Shown: positions 1 to 12,541 of the stretch, one piece after another
Numbering within the stretch: position 1 is the stretch's first letter
Layout of the letters: each line of letters begins with the position of its first letter
From: Cololabis saira
Taxonomy: Eukaryota > Chordata > Actinopteri > Beloniformes > Belonidae
Direction: 5' to 3'
DNA: 64,000 nt
Assembly: GCF_033807715.1 (NCBI RefSeq)
Contig: NC_084606.1
Location: 39,018,478-39,082,477, forward strand
Notes under the pieces: generated by a model
Seen by the model: only the letters and a program-made list of their open reading frames with translations
The model's database searches: none
Told to the model about the DNA's origin: nothing
Position numbers and translations under genes: made by a program

Positions 1-306
1 TCTGATAGCAGCTTCTGGTTCATTTTATTCAACCAGCAATGGCAGCAAAAGTCTGTTTCATGATCCAACTTTGAGGTGCAGATGTTCATAAACCTGGTGC
101 TGAGGAGAGAATTAAAAAGGGATCTAGACGGGCGATAAGGAACGACCAGATCTACCAGGAGCTCTGTCTCTTCATAGCTGCTCACGGCTCCAGCTGACTT
201 TTCAGCAGCACAGAGACAAACTAACAAATTTAAAAGCGTCGCCGCTTGAAGTTTCTCTCACTCTCATTTTTTAACTTGATATTGAACACAGACCCAGCAG
301 CACATA
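1..306 (+). repeat. Dispersed repeat of unknown class, first part
   Basis: Positions about 45-306 and 1634-1745 together match 45230-45545 read on the minus strand, so this is a repeat family and not unique intron. The match includes the stretch around GGAGCTCTGTCTCTTCATAG and the pieces on both sides of the inserted element at 307-1633. A short open stretch (QMFINLVLRRE) is shared by both copies, so the family may derive from a coding element. I do not recognise the protein. Confidence 0.6.
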
Positions 307-526
307 CAGGACTGTCTCAGAAAATTTGAATATTGTGATAAAGTTCTTTATTTTCTGTAATGCAATTAAAAAAACAAAAATGTCATAAATTCTGGATTCA
401 TTACAAATCAACTGAAATATTGCAAGCCTTTTATTATTTTAATATTGCTGATTATGGTTTACAGTTTAAGATTAAGATTCCCAGAATATTCTCATTTTTT
501 GAGATAGGATATTTGAGTTTTCTTAA

Positions 527-1482
527 AGGTATTGTGACATGAAAAACACATTTTTCTTGATTTTTTGTGTTTTGTTGGGTGTCTTGACATCAATTACACC
601 CAAAAAACAACAAACTTTTAACATTCAGTGTATTGTGTGCTTTCTGGGATTTTCCGCATAACTGTGCAAAAACGGCGCACCTGGTTTGGTGGCGGGCCGT
701 GACGTCAGGGCCCGCTAAATCACCGCCCCCTCTACCCAGCTCCTGCCTCCTCTCCTCTCCAGTGCACCATAAAGGCTGATTTATGGTTCCGCGTTACACC
801 GACGCAGAGCCTACGGCGTAGGGTTACGCGGCGACGCGCACCGTACGCTGAACCCTACGGCGTAAGCTCTGCGTCGATTTAACGCGGAACCATAAATCAG
901 GCTTAACACGGAGCTGTTTAGAGCCTCTTCTGTTCTAATCACCGGAGGACAACTGCTAAGAAGACCCACGGCCACTGACTGGACTTAAGATAAGGAGACA
1001 CTGCTGCTTGCATGCCTTTATTTTTATGATTGTTTGCTGTGGACTGTCTGCTTCGCCGTGCTGCTTTTCCGTGCATGCTTCGCCTGTCGCTCCCCCGACG
1101 CCGCTGTGAGCGTATTGCTGGCGGGGAGCTGCGGCCCCGGTCCTCTGGTCCCGGTTGGACTTCATCACCGGGCTGTAGTCGCCCTGTCTGGGCTGTGTGT
1201 CGGTGTTTGTGATTCGGTGTGCGCGCGTGTGTGCGGAGACGCCGGCAGAAGTGTGTAGCGGTTGGGTTGGAGGAGGTTTGGAGGAGGAGCGGCGCAATGA
1301 TTGACAGGAAAAGGGGAAAAGGAAGCGTTTTTCACGGGGCAAAAAAACACTGTAATAAAAAGCCAGGAAAAGAGTACTAGAGTGAAGTTTTTCTTGTTAC
1401 ACTCTTTTACACACATTTGAGGGATGTTGGCCAAGACTTTTAATAGTGTTAAAAGCATGTTAAAAATTATGTCACAATACCT
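527..1482. mobile_element. TTAA-target non-autonomous element (Kolobok- or piggyBac-like)
   Basis: The terminal inverted repeat is AGGTATTGTGACAT, with the complement at the right end, and TTAA is duplicated on both sides (523-526, 1483-1486). It sits in the middle of the Tc1-type MITE; the MITE reads TTTTCTTAAGCTGTAAG once this piece is removed, matching the expected uninterrupted form. Ends beginning AGG with TTAA target are more Kolobok-like than piggyBac-like. The interior holds a hairpin MITE (772-904) and GC-rich sequence with no credible protein. Confidence 0.7.
772..904. repeat. Palindromic hairpin MITE, copy 1
   Basis: About 133 bp that fold back on themselves: the left arm starts GGCTGATTTATGGTTCCGCG and the right arm ends CGCGGAACCATAAATCAGG. 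The apex is near GCGCACCGTACGC. Related copies lie at 14944-15086 (complete), 12911-12981 and 61449-61540 (right arm plus apex). Left arms alone sit at 2222-2267 and 6534-6580. It has no coding content. Confidence 0.85.
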
Positions 1483-1633
1483 TTAAGCTGTAAGCCATGA
1501 TCAGCAATATTAAAATAATAAAAGGCTTGCAATATTTCAGTTGATTTGTAATGAATCCACAATGTATGACACTTTTGTTTTTGTAATTGCATTACAGAAA
1601 ATCACAATATTCTAATTTTCTGAGACAGTCCTG

Positions 1634-2831
<1,198 letters not shown>

Positions 2832-3734
2832 GCCTCCAGACTCGTCACTGATGTTTCCCTTTTCTGTGTAAGAGGTGAAAACCCTCCCATGGCAGATATG
2901 CAGATCTGCTCCTTCACTACAGGCTCCGTGTTTGTTCAGCTGGAAGGAGGTCCAGCTTTTTCCGTGACTCAGATCCAAAGAGTCTTCCAAGTGCCACAGA
3001 CGGGGACATCCATAATAGAAGGGAGCCACGGTAATAATTGAGTGTTGGATTGACGCTGTGAATGAGCTTTGAGAGGTCATCACGCCCCGCCTGAAGCCTG
3101 GAGCAGAACAGCGTGTTTTCTATTACACTCCAGCTCTTCTACAATAACAATCCGCTAACCCATTAGGAGTTGACCAAATCAGGGAAAATTGCTGTGTAAT
3201 TTGTTCTGGCTCAGCTTTGTAGAGCCTAAGAAAACAGTCCCTCATCACCTGCCAGTGATTTCATCAGGTCATTTAGGCTCAGAGCCGTTGACGTAACAAA
3301 GGAACCCAATGGTCAGACTGCAACATGTTGGGAAAAACCCTTTTCCTCCCCTGAGGAGGTTGATTTGGTCTGAAACATCTGGCCAGCGGCAGCCCCCCCC
3401 CCTGAAAACCAGCAGAGGACTGACACACACTACGATACAGGGCTGCATCAGGATAGGGGGGACCCAACGCAAATCTGGCGGGAGTGGGCGGTTTGAACTT
3501 TGCTGCTAAAAAAAACACTGCAGGATTGGGATGTTTCCTAGCGACAACATGGAAATCAATGACGTGGAAAATAAACCTCAAACAAGGTCTTTACAAAACA
3601 AAGACAAAGCAAAGCAAGTCAGATATTTGGAGAAACTGCGGTTAGTGTCTGTGGAGCATCTTGGAAGAGAGACGGGGGATTGGAACATCAGTCGGTCAGC
3701 AACATTCTCTTCCTCCACAGATACTACTGGAGTT
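2832..3734. other. Intron 4-5 sequence without recognised gene
   Basis: Mixed-composition sequence. I find no exon, RNA gene or clear element termini. A C-run at 3394-3403 and G-rich GGGGGGATGA repeats at 3735 onward lead into the next tandem repeat. Confidence 0.5.
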
Positions 3735-3972
3735 GAGGGGGGATGAGGGGGGATGAGGGGGGATGAGGGGGGATGGCATCCCCCCTGAAATAAAAACGGT
3801 CCAAATCATCCCCCCCTGAAATAAAAACGGTCCAAATCATCCCCCCCTGAAATAAAAACGGTCCAAATCATCCCCCCTGAAATAAAAACGGTCCAAATCA
3901 CCCCCCCTGAAATAAAAATGGTCCAAATCATCCCCCCCTGAAATAAAAATGGTCCAAATCATCCCCCCCTGT
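3735..3972 (+). repeat. 31-32-bp tandem repeat within a dispersed element, copy 1
   Basis: Four GGGGGGATGA units are followed by six or so copies of a unit built on CCCCCCTGAAATAAAAACGG plus TCCAAATCAT. The same structure recurs at 12542-12715, and the flank after it (CTGCCATCCCTCCTTTCC) is shared, so the array belongs to a dispersed element. A third, collapsed copy is at 21085-21120. Confidence 0.85.
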
Positions 3973-3999
3973 AAAACTGCCATCCCTCCTTTCCATCCC

Positions 4000-4245
4000 T
4001 TATGTCATTTCATCAATGAAAGTGGTTTTACTGCTATTTCAACATTTAGAGTCATCACCAGAAAAATAACACCAGAAAATTAACTTTTTCTACTTATTTC
4101 ACGTGAAAATCTACTTGAAACAGGTGAAATTGTTGTTTTTTCCAGTGATGAGTCTTGTTTTAAGTGTAATGAGATTTTTTTACTAAAATGAGACATTTTA
4201 ACTAGAAATAAGACAAATATTCTTGTTAAGATTGTGAGTTTTTGC
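4000..4245 (+). repeat. Dispersed repeat ending in TTTTTGCAGTG (CACTG-type terminus)
   Basis: Shares long stretches with 21120-21392 and weakly with 62465-62640: ACTAGAAATAAGACAAATAT, then CTTGTTAAGATT and GAGTTTTTGCAGTG. On the other strand the end reads CACTGCAAAAACTC, which resembles CACTA/Chapaev-type termini. No target duplication could be established. Confidence 0.6.
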
Positions 4246-5090
4246 AGTGATCCATGTTACTTATCCTGTGAAGGACAGAGTCATATTGATAAGTTCAGAA
4301 AAGTGTTTTTTATTGTTGTGTTTTGATGTATTTGATGTAAGCCCAGTGGATATTTCAAGCTTACAGAAGGCTGCATTTAACTGCTGCTATGTCATTCCTG
4401 CAGTATTTCTGCAGCTGTTTTGGTCACTGCTATTATTTGTAATATATTATATTATTTGTAATCAGCACAAATTATCTGTCCCCATATGATAAAATCCACC
4501 ATCCCTCCTGATTTTTTTTTACAACTCGAGTACTGCAGATATGTAATGGCCAAGCAATTAATTTGTTAAATTAATTAGTTTCGTTTGTTAACTTTGTTTA
4601 CCTTAATTTATTTATTAGTGTTATTTCAGCCACTCACATCCTATTGCTATAAACTCGATCACATACTTGATGCGTGCGCGAAAGGTGAAATAGCTTGTGC
4701 GACGACAATGATGGATTTGCATCTAACTTTCGGTCAGGTGACCTATGAACTGTCAATTATCCATCAAGCTCCACAATGATCGTGTTAACATTAAATCAGA
4801 TAGATTTGTCCAAGACATTTCTCTTGCGGGACGGGAGAAGACACAAAATCTATGCATCTCTATTATTGTGCGGCACGAATTCTCAGAGTTTTGCAGATGT
4901 GGGCGGTAGTGGTCAGAAATTCAGTGGGAGCAGGATGAATAAAACAGTCCTGCGCAGGGCTCTACACTACGACTCTAAACCTGTTGGAGCTGAACAACCT
5001 GGGAGACACATCAGGCTGGGCCTTCACCGGCCCAGAGGTCCGGCCTGCTCCAGGACAACCCGTCTCAGAGGGATCTCACTAGCGTAACCG
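4246..5090. other. Intron sequence, nothing recognised
   Basis: AT-rich to about 4620, then more balanced. I see no exon, tRNA or bounded element. Confidence 0.4.
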
Positions 5091-5094
5091 CGCT

Positions 5095-5640
5095 CAGTTG
5101 TTTCTGTAGTTTGTTGTGCTGGTCTGCCCCCTTTTTTCTCTTTTGTGTATGTTTGCAGGCCGGAGCTTCAGGAGCTGCATGCTGACCTGCAGTCCCCCCT
5201 CTGATCATCCCACTGCTGCTTCCACCTGCCTGCAGTCCCCCCTCTGATCATCCCACTGCTGCTTCCACCTGCAGTCCCCCCTCTGATCATCCCACTGCTG
5301 CTTCCACCTGCCTGCAGTCCCCCCTCTGATCATCCCACTGCTGCTTCCACCTGTCTGTATGGATGTCTGCTATATGCTTGCTGACATCCAGCCCCCCCCC
5401 TCTTGCCACCTCAGTGTCTGCTGTCTACATCTGTTTATATAGCCATCCCTGTATTGCACCAGTTAGCCATTGTGTTTGTGTCTCTCCTTTCTCTGTTCTT
5501 CATTTTCTGTGTCTGTTCTCTCTTTTCCTGCCAAGTCTGGCCTCCACTAGGAGGGTCCCCCCTTATTATCCAGGTCCTGGTCCAGGTTTCTTCCCTCCTA
5601 AAGCGGAGTTTGGCTTAAGGTTTTTCTGCAGTCTGTTTCT
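5095..5640 (+). repeat. VNTR retroposon, copy a (5' and middle part)
   Basis: Same family as 22437-22886, 32281-33240, 45865-46724 and 49133-49390. It holds the 5' block TTGTGCTGGTCTGCCCCC, four tandem units around ATCATCCCACTGCTGCTTCC, and the conserved CAGGTCCTGGTCCAGGTTTC. It is cut near 5640 by a Harbinger-related insertion. The 3' tail resumes at about 6408-6476 (TAGACGCTATATAAATAAAA). Confidence 0.75.
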
Positions 5641-5659
5641 GCTGTGCGTCAGGATGAAT

Positions 5660-5900
5660 GAGACGTGTCGAGCCACCGTGCCACTAAATTTCACGGAGAC
5701 TGAGATGGAGATGTTGTGGATGAGGTGGAGGCAGAAAAACTACATTATTTGGTGGTCACAGTAGTGGCATCACTAACAAAAAGAAAGCGAGTGAGTGGCA
5801 GCACGTCGTTGCTACGCTAAACGCCTTGAGTGCCACGGACAGATCTGTGGTTGAGCGATAGCGCTAAAACTTTTCAGATTATGAAGCTCAAGAATGAGAT
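5660..5900 (+). pseudogene. Myb/SANT-like DNA-binding protein remnant (PIF/Harbinger ORF)
   Basis: Conceptual translation needs frame changes. Segments NFTETEMEML, VDEVEAEK, then GGHSSGITNKKK and ASEWQHVVATLNALSATDR match the Myb/SANT-like domain of the NAIF1-type protein that accompanies PIF/Harbinger transposase. In the element this protein binds DNA and helps import the transposase. At least two frameshifts and a stop after SVVE make it dead. The sequence TTTATAAATGAGGCCCC at about 6390-6408 resembles a Harbinger terminus and would be the right end. The matching left end was not found. Confidence 0.65.
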
Positions 5901-6479
5901 CAAGTCATATTTAGGCAGAAACAACTTTTCATTAACTGTATTTGGCCTTCAATCAATTTTTGGCAGGTAAAAAGACCCATTTTCAGGGGAGAAATCAGAT
6001 TCTGGCAGGTAATCACATTTTGGCACGACACTGGCACGGCGTGTCCTGCACCGCGGCTGCAGCAGCAGCACCAGTACCAGTACCAGTACCAGTACCAGCA
6101 CCAGAGTCCTGACTGACGCTGAGCTTCAAACACAGAGGGACACGATCAGCGCCATTATATTATAAGTCTGATATGTGATGACATTAACAGTATGACATGA
6201 ATCTGGCTTCATTTCAACACCTCACCGTCTGCGTCGCCAGTTCCCCTTATCTTCAAAATGTTCCTGCGCTAGGATCAAAGTTTGCGTAAAGATACGCGCA
6301 TTTTTCCGTTAGTTTTTTTTTCTTTAAATCCCAACCTTTGCGTAGAAGGTGGCTTGCGCATCTTTCAAGCCCTGTTTTGTGCACACGCAAGCTTTATAAA
6401 TGAGGCCCCTGGTCTATGGAAAGCACCTAGAGACAACTTACTGTTGTAATAGACGCTATATAAATAAAATTTAATTGGA
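5901..6479 (+). mobile_element. Remainder of Harbinger-like insertion plus retroposon a tail
   Basis: 5901-6408 shows no ORF; it contains (CAGTAC)n at 6068-6104 and ends with the Harbinger-like TTTATAAATGAGGCCCC. 6409-6479 is the tail of the VNTR retroposon (GAGACAACTT, ATAGACGCTATATAAAT), displaced from its body at 5640. Confidence 0.55.
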
Positions 6480-7097
<618 letters not shown>

Positions 7098-7349
7098 AAC
7101 TGTATGGATGTCTGCTAGATGCCTGCTGACATCCTGACCTGCAGCCCCCCCTCTGATCATCCCAGTCCCTGCTTTATCTCCTAGACCTCATCCCTGGGGG
7201 TTTTTACATGCTGCACTCAGATGATTTTATATACACATATGCACACGGCGTGTGTCCCATGAGGCGGGATTCCCATCCGACTGGCAGCTGCCACGGTCCA
7301 TCACCTTCCAGGGAAGATCCGAGTTCTCCGCACGTGTTGGACCACGTGG
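7098..7349 (+). repeat. Retroposon fragment and intron
   Basis: 7098-7180 repeats a piece of the VNTR retroposon (TGTATGGATGTCTGCTA, CTGATCATCCCAGTCCCTG). The rest to 7349 shows no recognisable feature. Confidence 0.5.
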
Positions 7350-7357
7350 ACTAGAAC

Positions 7358-8090
7358 CAGAGGTGGTAGTAACGAGTTATATTTACTCCGTTTCATTTAC
7401 TTGAGTACGTTTTGGGAAATGTTGTACTTTTAGGAGTAGTTTTGAATCACTATACTTTTTACTTTTACTTGAGTAGATTTGTGAAGAAGAAACTGTTCCT
7501 CTTACTCCGCTACATTAGGCTACGTTGAGCTGTTACTTTTCTTTTATCCCTTTTATCCACGTACGCGTCAATCTCATGACATCACTGAGTGATTCTTTGG
7601 GAAAAATGTTAGTTTTTGCATGTTTTGTTACATTTACACAGACTCAAACACACACAGAGTTTCTATGAGTTCATGTTTGTTCTAGTTCTGCTGGTTAAAA
7701 AAGAAAAGTACAAAGGCTGGACATTTTGTGCTACTTGTGCTTAATTTATTTTTTTATTCTGTTATTTTATTTATTTTATTATTTATTCAAGTACTTGAAT
7801 TTACTTTATTATTTTAATTTAAGCTTTTTTTTATTCATTTTAATTTATTTTATTATTTTATTGATTTCATTTGCCTGAAGATGATTATTTTGTACTTTTG
7901 TCTGTTTCAATGGTTGTGTTAAAAAAATAAATCAGACGTTACTCAACAGTTACTCAGTACTTGAGTAGTTTTTTCACCAAGTACTTTTTTACTTTTACTC
8001 AAGTAATTATTTGGATGACTACTTTTTACTTACTGAAGTACTGAAGTAACAGTACTTGAGTAATATTTTTAGCTACTCTACCCAGCTCTG
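7358..8090. mobile_element. Non-autonomous hAT (Tol2-like ends)
   Basis: The ends are CAGAGGTGGTAGTAACGAG on the left and CTACTCTACCCAGCTCTG on the right, with subterminal ACTTGAGTA motifs repeated many times. The 8-bp target duplication is ACTAGAAC (7350-7357) against ACTAGAAT (8091-8098), one mismatch. It is 733 bp with no transposase. The 8-bp duplication and CAG...CTG ends support hAT; the resemblance to Tol2 is in the ACTTGAGTA-rich ends. Confidence 0.85.
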
Positions 8091-8143
8091 ACTAGAATGC
8101 ACGTGTCTCTATAGTCCAGGGACCAGAGCCCACACTTTCACTG

Positions 8144-8653
8144 GTCAGCACCACTCAAGGTGACAAAACCTACATGATTTTTGAAAAGATCCATGTCTAT
8201 AGATAGTATGTATGTATGTATGTATGTATATAGTATGGGTATATTATACATATTCCAGTTTTTGTATTTTGTGTCTCTGTTGTTCCTAGATGAAACAGGG
8301 ATAAAAGATAGTATATCATTTACACATCATTGTTTATAGTTTAAAGAGCTGCAGTGACCTCTATGTTGGTCAGAAAGATTCACATCTTAGCTTGAATGAA
8401 AGCTTAAAAGGTCTCCTTTAAAATGATACCAAAGACAATATAGTGAAACATTGACAGATTTCCTGTACATGAGTCTAAACCAGGATATGCAGCAGCATCT
8501 AAAATGTAATTTTCTGAAGGGGATGGTAACTTCATGAGATGATAACTCTGATCCAGCTGCCACTCAGGAAGGTTATTATACCAGAATATCATCTACAGAC
8601 ATGGATATATTCAAAAATCAGAAGCAAGTTTTGTCACCTTGAGTGGTGCTGAC
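8144..8653. mobile_element. 510-bp element with perfect 26-bp inverted ends
   Basis: 8144-8169 (GTCAGCACCACTCAAGG plus TGACAAAAC) is an exact reverse complement of 8628-8653. Between them is AT-rich non-coding sequence with a short TATG array (8205-8228). The right end is only 54 bases from the camk2 exon 4 donor. No convincing target duplication was seen, so the class is unknown. A host inverted repeat is possible but less likely. Confidence 0.6.
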
Positions 8654-8706
8654 ACTAGCGGCCTACTAGTAGCATGTGATGTGTGAGGGTCAGAGTGAAA
8701 CACTTA

Positions 8707-8937
<231 letters not shown>

Positions 8938-9386
8938 TTAACCCTTGTGCTGTCTTCGGGTCAAGGAAGGAGGAAGAGAAGAAGGGAGGAAAGAAGGAAG
9001 GAAGAATGAAAATAAGGAAGGAAGGAAGGAAGGAAGAATGAAAAGAAGAAAAGATAGAAGGAAGGAAGGGAGAAAAGAAGGAAGGATGGTAGGAAGGAAA
9101 TAAGGAAGGAAGAAAAAGAAGGGAGAAAATAAGGAAGGGAGAAAAGAAGAAAGGGAGGAAGGAAGGAAGAATGAAAAGAAGGAAAGAAAGAAGGAAGGGA
9201 GAAAAGAAGGAAGGAAGGAAGGAAGGAAGGAAGGAAGGAAGGAAGGAAGGAAGGAAGGAAGGAAGGAAGGAAGGAAGGAAGGAAGGAAGGAAGGAAGGAA
9301 GGAAGGAAGGAAGGAAGGAAAGAAGGAAATAAGGAAGGAAGGAAGGAAGGAAGAAAATAAGGAAGGGAGAAAGGAAGGAAGGAAGG

Positions 9387-9437
<51 letters not shown>

Positions 9438-9580
9438 GAAGGAAGGAAGGAAGGAAGGAAGGAAGGAAGGAAGGAAGGAAGGAAGGAAGGAAGGAAGGAA
9501 AGAGGAAGGGAGAAGGAAGGAGAGAGCAGGAGGAAAGAAGGAACTAGGTCATTTTGACCCAAAGACAGTACCAGGGTTAA
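8938..9580. mobile_element. TTAA/GGAA MITE, copy 1
   Basis: TTAA stands at 8938-8941 and 9577-9580. The ends are CCCTTGTGCTGTCTTCGGG on the left and its near complement GACAGTACCAGGG on the right. TTAA target and ends starting CCC are the signature of piggyBac-type elements. The interior is almost entirely GGAA-type purine repeat, with a (AAGT)n block at about 9388-9436. The right end keeps the palindrome GGTCATTTTGACC (9547-9559). It is non-coding; open frames reading LPSF or KEGR are repeat artefacts. Confidence 0.85.
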
Positions 9581-9699
9581 ACCTTTTCTCCACCACGGTG
9601 GAGTTCCAGTGACGATCTCAGGAACAGTTGCTTTCAGGATTCAACATTCTTTATTGGCATTGTTCATATGCAACAAAATTACAGGTGTTTCATGGCAGG

Positions 9700-10560
9700 T
9701 TTAATTGTTTAATTATGATCCCCATTAGCTACAGCAGGACTGCAGATATTCTTCCTGGGGTCCCCCAACATTTTAAAACAATACAGTACTAAACATAACA
9801 TAATAAAAGCAAATCCAAATACATTTCCACTAGATAAAGAGAATATCAAATTAAAAATACTGTGCAAAAAAGCAGAGACATTCCACAAAATGAAGACAGT
9901 GAAATGAGAACAAAACACAAAACTAAAACGAGTTCATCTGAGGTCGTCAAAAAGTCTGAAAAGCAGTCCACAATTTCATTTCATTTATAGTCTAGAACTT
10001 CACAACTGATCTAATACAGAAAAATAGAAAGAAAAAAATAAATTCAACAACAGTCATAACCAACTATGTTTCAATTTCCAGCATGTCAGGCAATCAGTCT
10101 CCGGTGCTGTTCTTATAAAAGTGCAGAGTAAGATAAGTAAAAATATGAATATGGAATGGAAGCAAGGCCGCAACACAACCCAACCCAACCGTCTGCAGAT
10201 GTCACTTTTACATCTGCGTATGTGAGAGTTGGTTTGCTTTTCCAGAATGCTCCAGTCTTGTATGCAGGACATTCTGTGTTAGAATAATTGACCATAAAGT
10301 AATCTCATATTTACTCCAATTGCCTTTCCATATAAACTAAGCTTGTTTGGTGTGTGTACAACTCAAATCTCCAGTGTGTTATGCAGATGGGAGAAGTCCG
10401 ATAATGTGACTGCGGATGAAGTCATCAAAGAACTATCTGTGCAAAACAAGGACTGCTCCCCCAGTTGAAGACGTTGCTGTTTCAAGGTCAAGGAGGAGCA
10501 ATATCTATCAAGTTGAAGTGTAAACGTGAAGAACTGCAGCCGTTTTCCCTCTCCCTTATG
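9700..10560 (-). pseudogene. LINE 3' end (non-coding part), minus strand
   Basis: On the minus strand the sequence ends with ACCCCAGGAAGAATATCTG, CAGCTAATGGGGATC-like (here TAGCTAATGGGGATCAT). This matches the 3' end of the plus-strand LINE remnant at 13556-14121. The segment upstream has no clear open frame, so this is probably 3' UTR. Exact 5' limit unknown. Confidence 0.5.
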
Positions 10561-10567
10561 GCACTTT

Positions 10568-10756
10568 TCCACTAGCACCTACTCAGCCCGACTCACCTCG
10601 GTTTGGTTCTTCTCCACCAGGGGTCTAACGTGCCGAGTGGATACTTTTTCTGTAACTATTCTGCCGAGATTCTAAACTGCTGAGTCGATTTTTAGGAATT
10701 AATATGAGAATCGATTTAGAATCAGAAAAATCTGCATGTTTTTCCACACTTTCAAA
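10568..10756. repeat. Fragments of dispersed DNA elements
   Basis: 10568-10640 (TTCCACTAGCACCTACTCAG) resembles the fragment at 1750-1822. 10680-10730 (ATCGATTTAGAATCAGAAAA) matches the complement of 58255-58320. Neither has complete ends here. Confidence 0.5.
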
Positions 10757-12035
10757 TTAAGCAGGGAGGAGGAAGGAGGAAGGAAGGAAAGAAGGAAGGG
10801 AGGGAGGAAAGAAGGAAGGAAGGAAAGAAGGAAGGAAAGAAGGAAGGAAGGAAAGAAGGGAGGAAGGAAGGAAAGAAAGCAGGAGGGGAGAAAAGAAGGA
10901 AGGAAGGGGGAGAAAAGAGGGGAGGAAGGAAGGAAGGAAGGAGGGAAGGAAGGAAGGAAGGAAGGAGGGGAGAAAAGTAGGAAGGAAGGAAGGAAGGAAG
11001 GAAGGAAGGAAGGAAGGAAGGAAGGAAGGAAGGAAGGAAGGAAGGAAGGAAGGAATGAGGGGAGAAAAGAAGGAAGGGAGGGAGGAAAGAAGGAAGGAAG
11101 GAAGGTAGGAGGGGAGAAAAGAAGGAAAAAGGAAGGATGGAAGGAAGGGAGGAAAGAAGGAGGGGAGGAAGGAAGGAAGGGAGGAAGGAAGGAAAAAAGA
11201 GGAAGGGAAGAAGGAAGGAGAGAGCAGGCAGAAAGAAGGAAGGAAGGGAGAGAAGAAAGAAATAAGGAAGGAAGGAAATAAGGAAGGAAGGAAGGAAGGA
11301 AGGAAGGAAGGAAGGAAGGAAGGAAGGAAGGAAGGGAAAAAGAAGGAAAAAGGAAGGATGGAAGGAAGGGAGGAAAGAAGGAGGGGAGGAAGGAAGGAAG
11401 GGAGGAAGGAAGGAAAAACGAGGAAGGGAAGAAGGAAGGAGAGAGCAGGCAGAAAGAAGGAAGGAAGGGAGAGAAGAAAGAAATAAGGAAGGAAGGAAGG
11501 AAGGAAGGAAGGAAGGAAGGAAGGAAGGAAGGAAGGAAGGAAGATAGGAAAGAAGGGAAAAAAGAAGGAAGGAAGGAAGGAAGGAAGGAAGGAAGGAAGG
11601 AAGGAAAAAAGGAAGGATGGAAGGAAGGACAGAAGGAAGGAAGGAAGGAAGGAAGGAAGGATAGAAGGAAGGAAGGAAGGAAGGAAGGAAGGAAGATAGG
11701 AAAGAAGGGAAAAAAGAAGGAAGGAAGGAAGGAAGGAAGGAAGGAAGGAAGGAAGGAAGGAAGGGAAAAAGAAGGAAAAAAGGAAGGATGGAAGGAAGGA
11801 CAGAAGGAAGGAAGGAAGGAAGGAAGGAAGGATAGAAGGAAGGAAGGAAGGAAGGAAGGAAGGAAGGAAGGAAGGAAGGAAGGAAGGAAGGAAGGAAGGA
11901 AGGAAGGAAGAAAAGAAGGAAGGAAGGAAGGAAGGAAGGAAGGAAGGAAGGAAGGAAGGAAGGAAGGAAGGAAGGAAGGAAGGAAGGAAGGAAGGAAGGA
12001 AGGAAGGAAGGAAGGAAGGAAGGAAGGAAGGAAGG
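10757..12035 (+). repeat. 1.28-kb polypurine (GGAA-type) tract with higher-order repeats
   Basis: Nearly pure A/G on the plus strand. Besides pure GGAA runs it has larger repeated blocks: a segment of about 195 bp holding GGAGAGAGCAGGCAGAAAG occurs at about 11205-11300 and again at 11400-11495. A block with GGATGGAAGGAAGGACAG occurs near 11610 and 11785. It lacks the TTAACCC ends of the MITE family, so it is either a truncated copy or an independent expansion. The 487-residue open frame on the minus strand is a repeat artefact. Confidence 0.95.
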
Positions 12036-12541
12036 GAATTCTCTGAGCTCATCTGTTGGATTACGATTAACGGTATTGGTGGCGATGTAAAGACTTCTTC
12101 TTCTGTTGGCTGGTAAATACTCCTGCTCCTCCTGGAGCTGCAGGAGTTAAATGACCATGCTGCTCTAAAGTTAAAAGTGTGGCTGATGTCTGTGTAAATG
12201 GGCGTCCAAACCCACCACACTTTCAGATAATGCTCAATTTAACCAAGCACTCCTTTTTCCAAGTGGGAGTGAATCCGACTCAGATCCTGACAAAAGACCT
12301 AGAAGGGAAAATATCAGCAATTACTCGCTCCTCTGCTGTTTCCTCGTCCACAGAGCTGCAGTTCTGGCTGGGAAGACCCAGCAGAACCAACAGGCCAAAC
12401 AACAAGAAAATACCAGTTTTCAGCGTGAGCGGGAGTCGTTATGGAGGTGCTAATTACAGCTAATTACAGCTAATTACAGCCATCACAGGGCAAAGAGGGA
12501 GGAGAGAAGGGTTGGTTGGAGTGATTCTGTATGTGTGAGCA
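12036..12541. other. Intron 3-4 sequence, nothing recognised
   Basis: Mixed sequence with a small (TAATTACAGC)3 repeat at 12451-12480. No exon or bounded element was seen. Confidence 0.4.

Larger units (their letters stand above)
307..1633. mobile_element. Tc1/mariner-type MITE, TA target duplication
   Basis: The ends are long inverted repeats of about 220 bp beginning CAGGACTGTCTCAGAAAA and ending in its complement. TA stands on both sides (305-306 and 1634-1635). No transposase of its own is present; the centre is filled by another element (527-1482). Other copies or fragments lie at 30303-30521, 34177-34225 and 34416-36501. The related repeat at 45.2-45.5 kb lacks this insertion and serves as an empty site. 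TA target and internal inverted arms are typical of Tc1/mariner MITEs; the superfamily call is inferred from that. Confidence 0.85.

Noticed and set aside
1030..1342. Overlapping GC-rich open frames around 956-1458
   Set aside because: They lie in the interior of a TTAA-target MITE, show no domain, and overlap on both strands.
10757..12220. 487-codon open frame on the minus strand (LPSF repeats)
   Set aside because: It is the translation of a GGAA-type purine tract. All GGAA/TTCC arrays in the window give such frames on both strands; none has independent evidence of coding.
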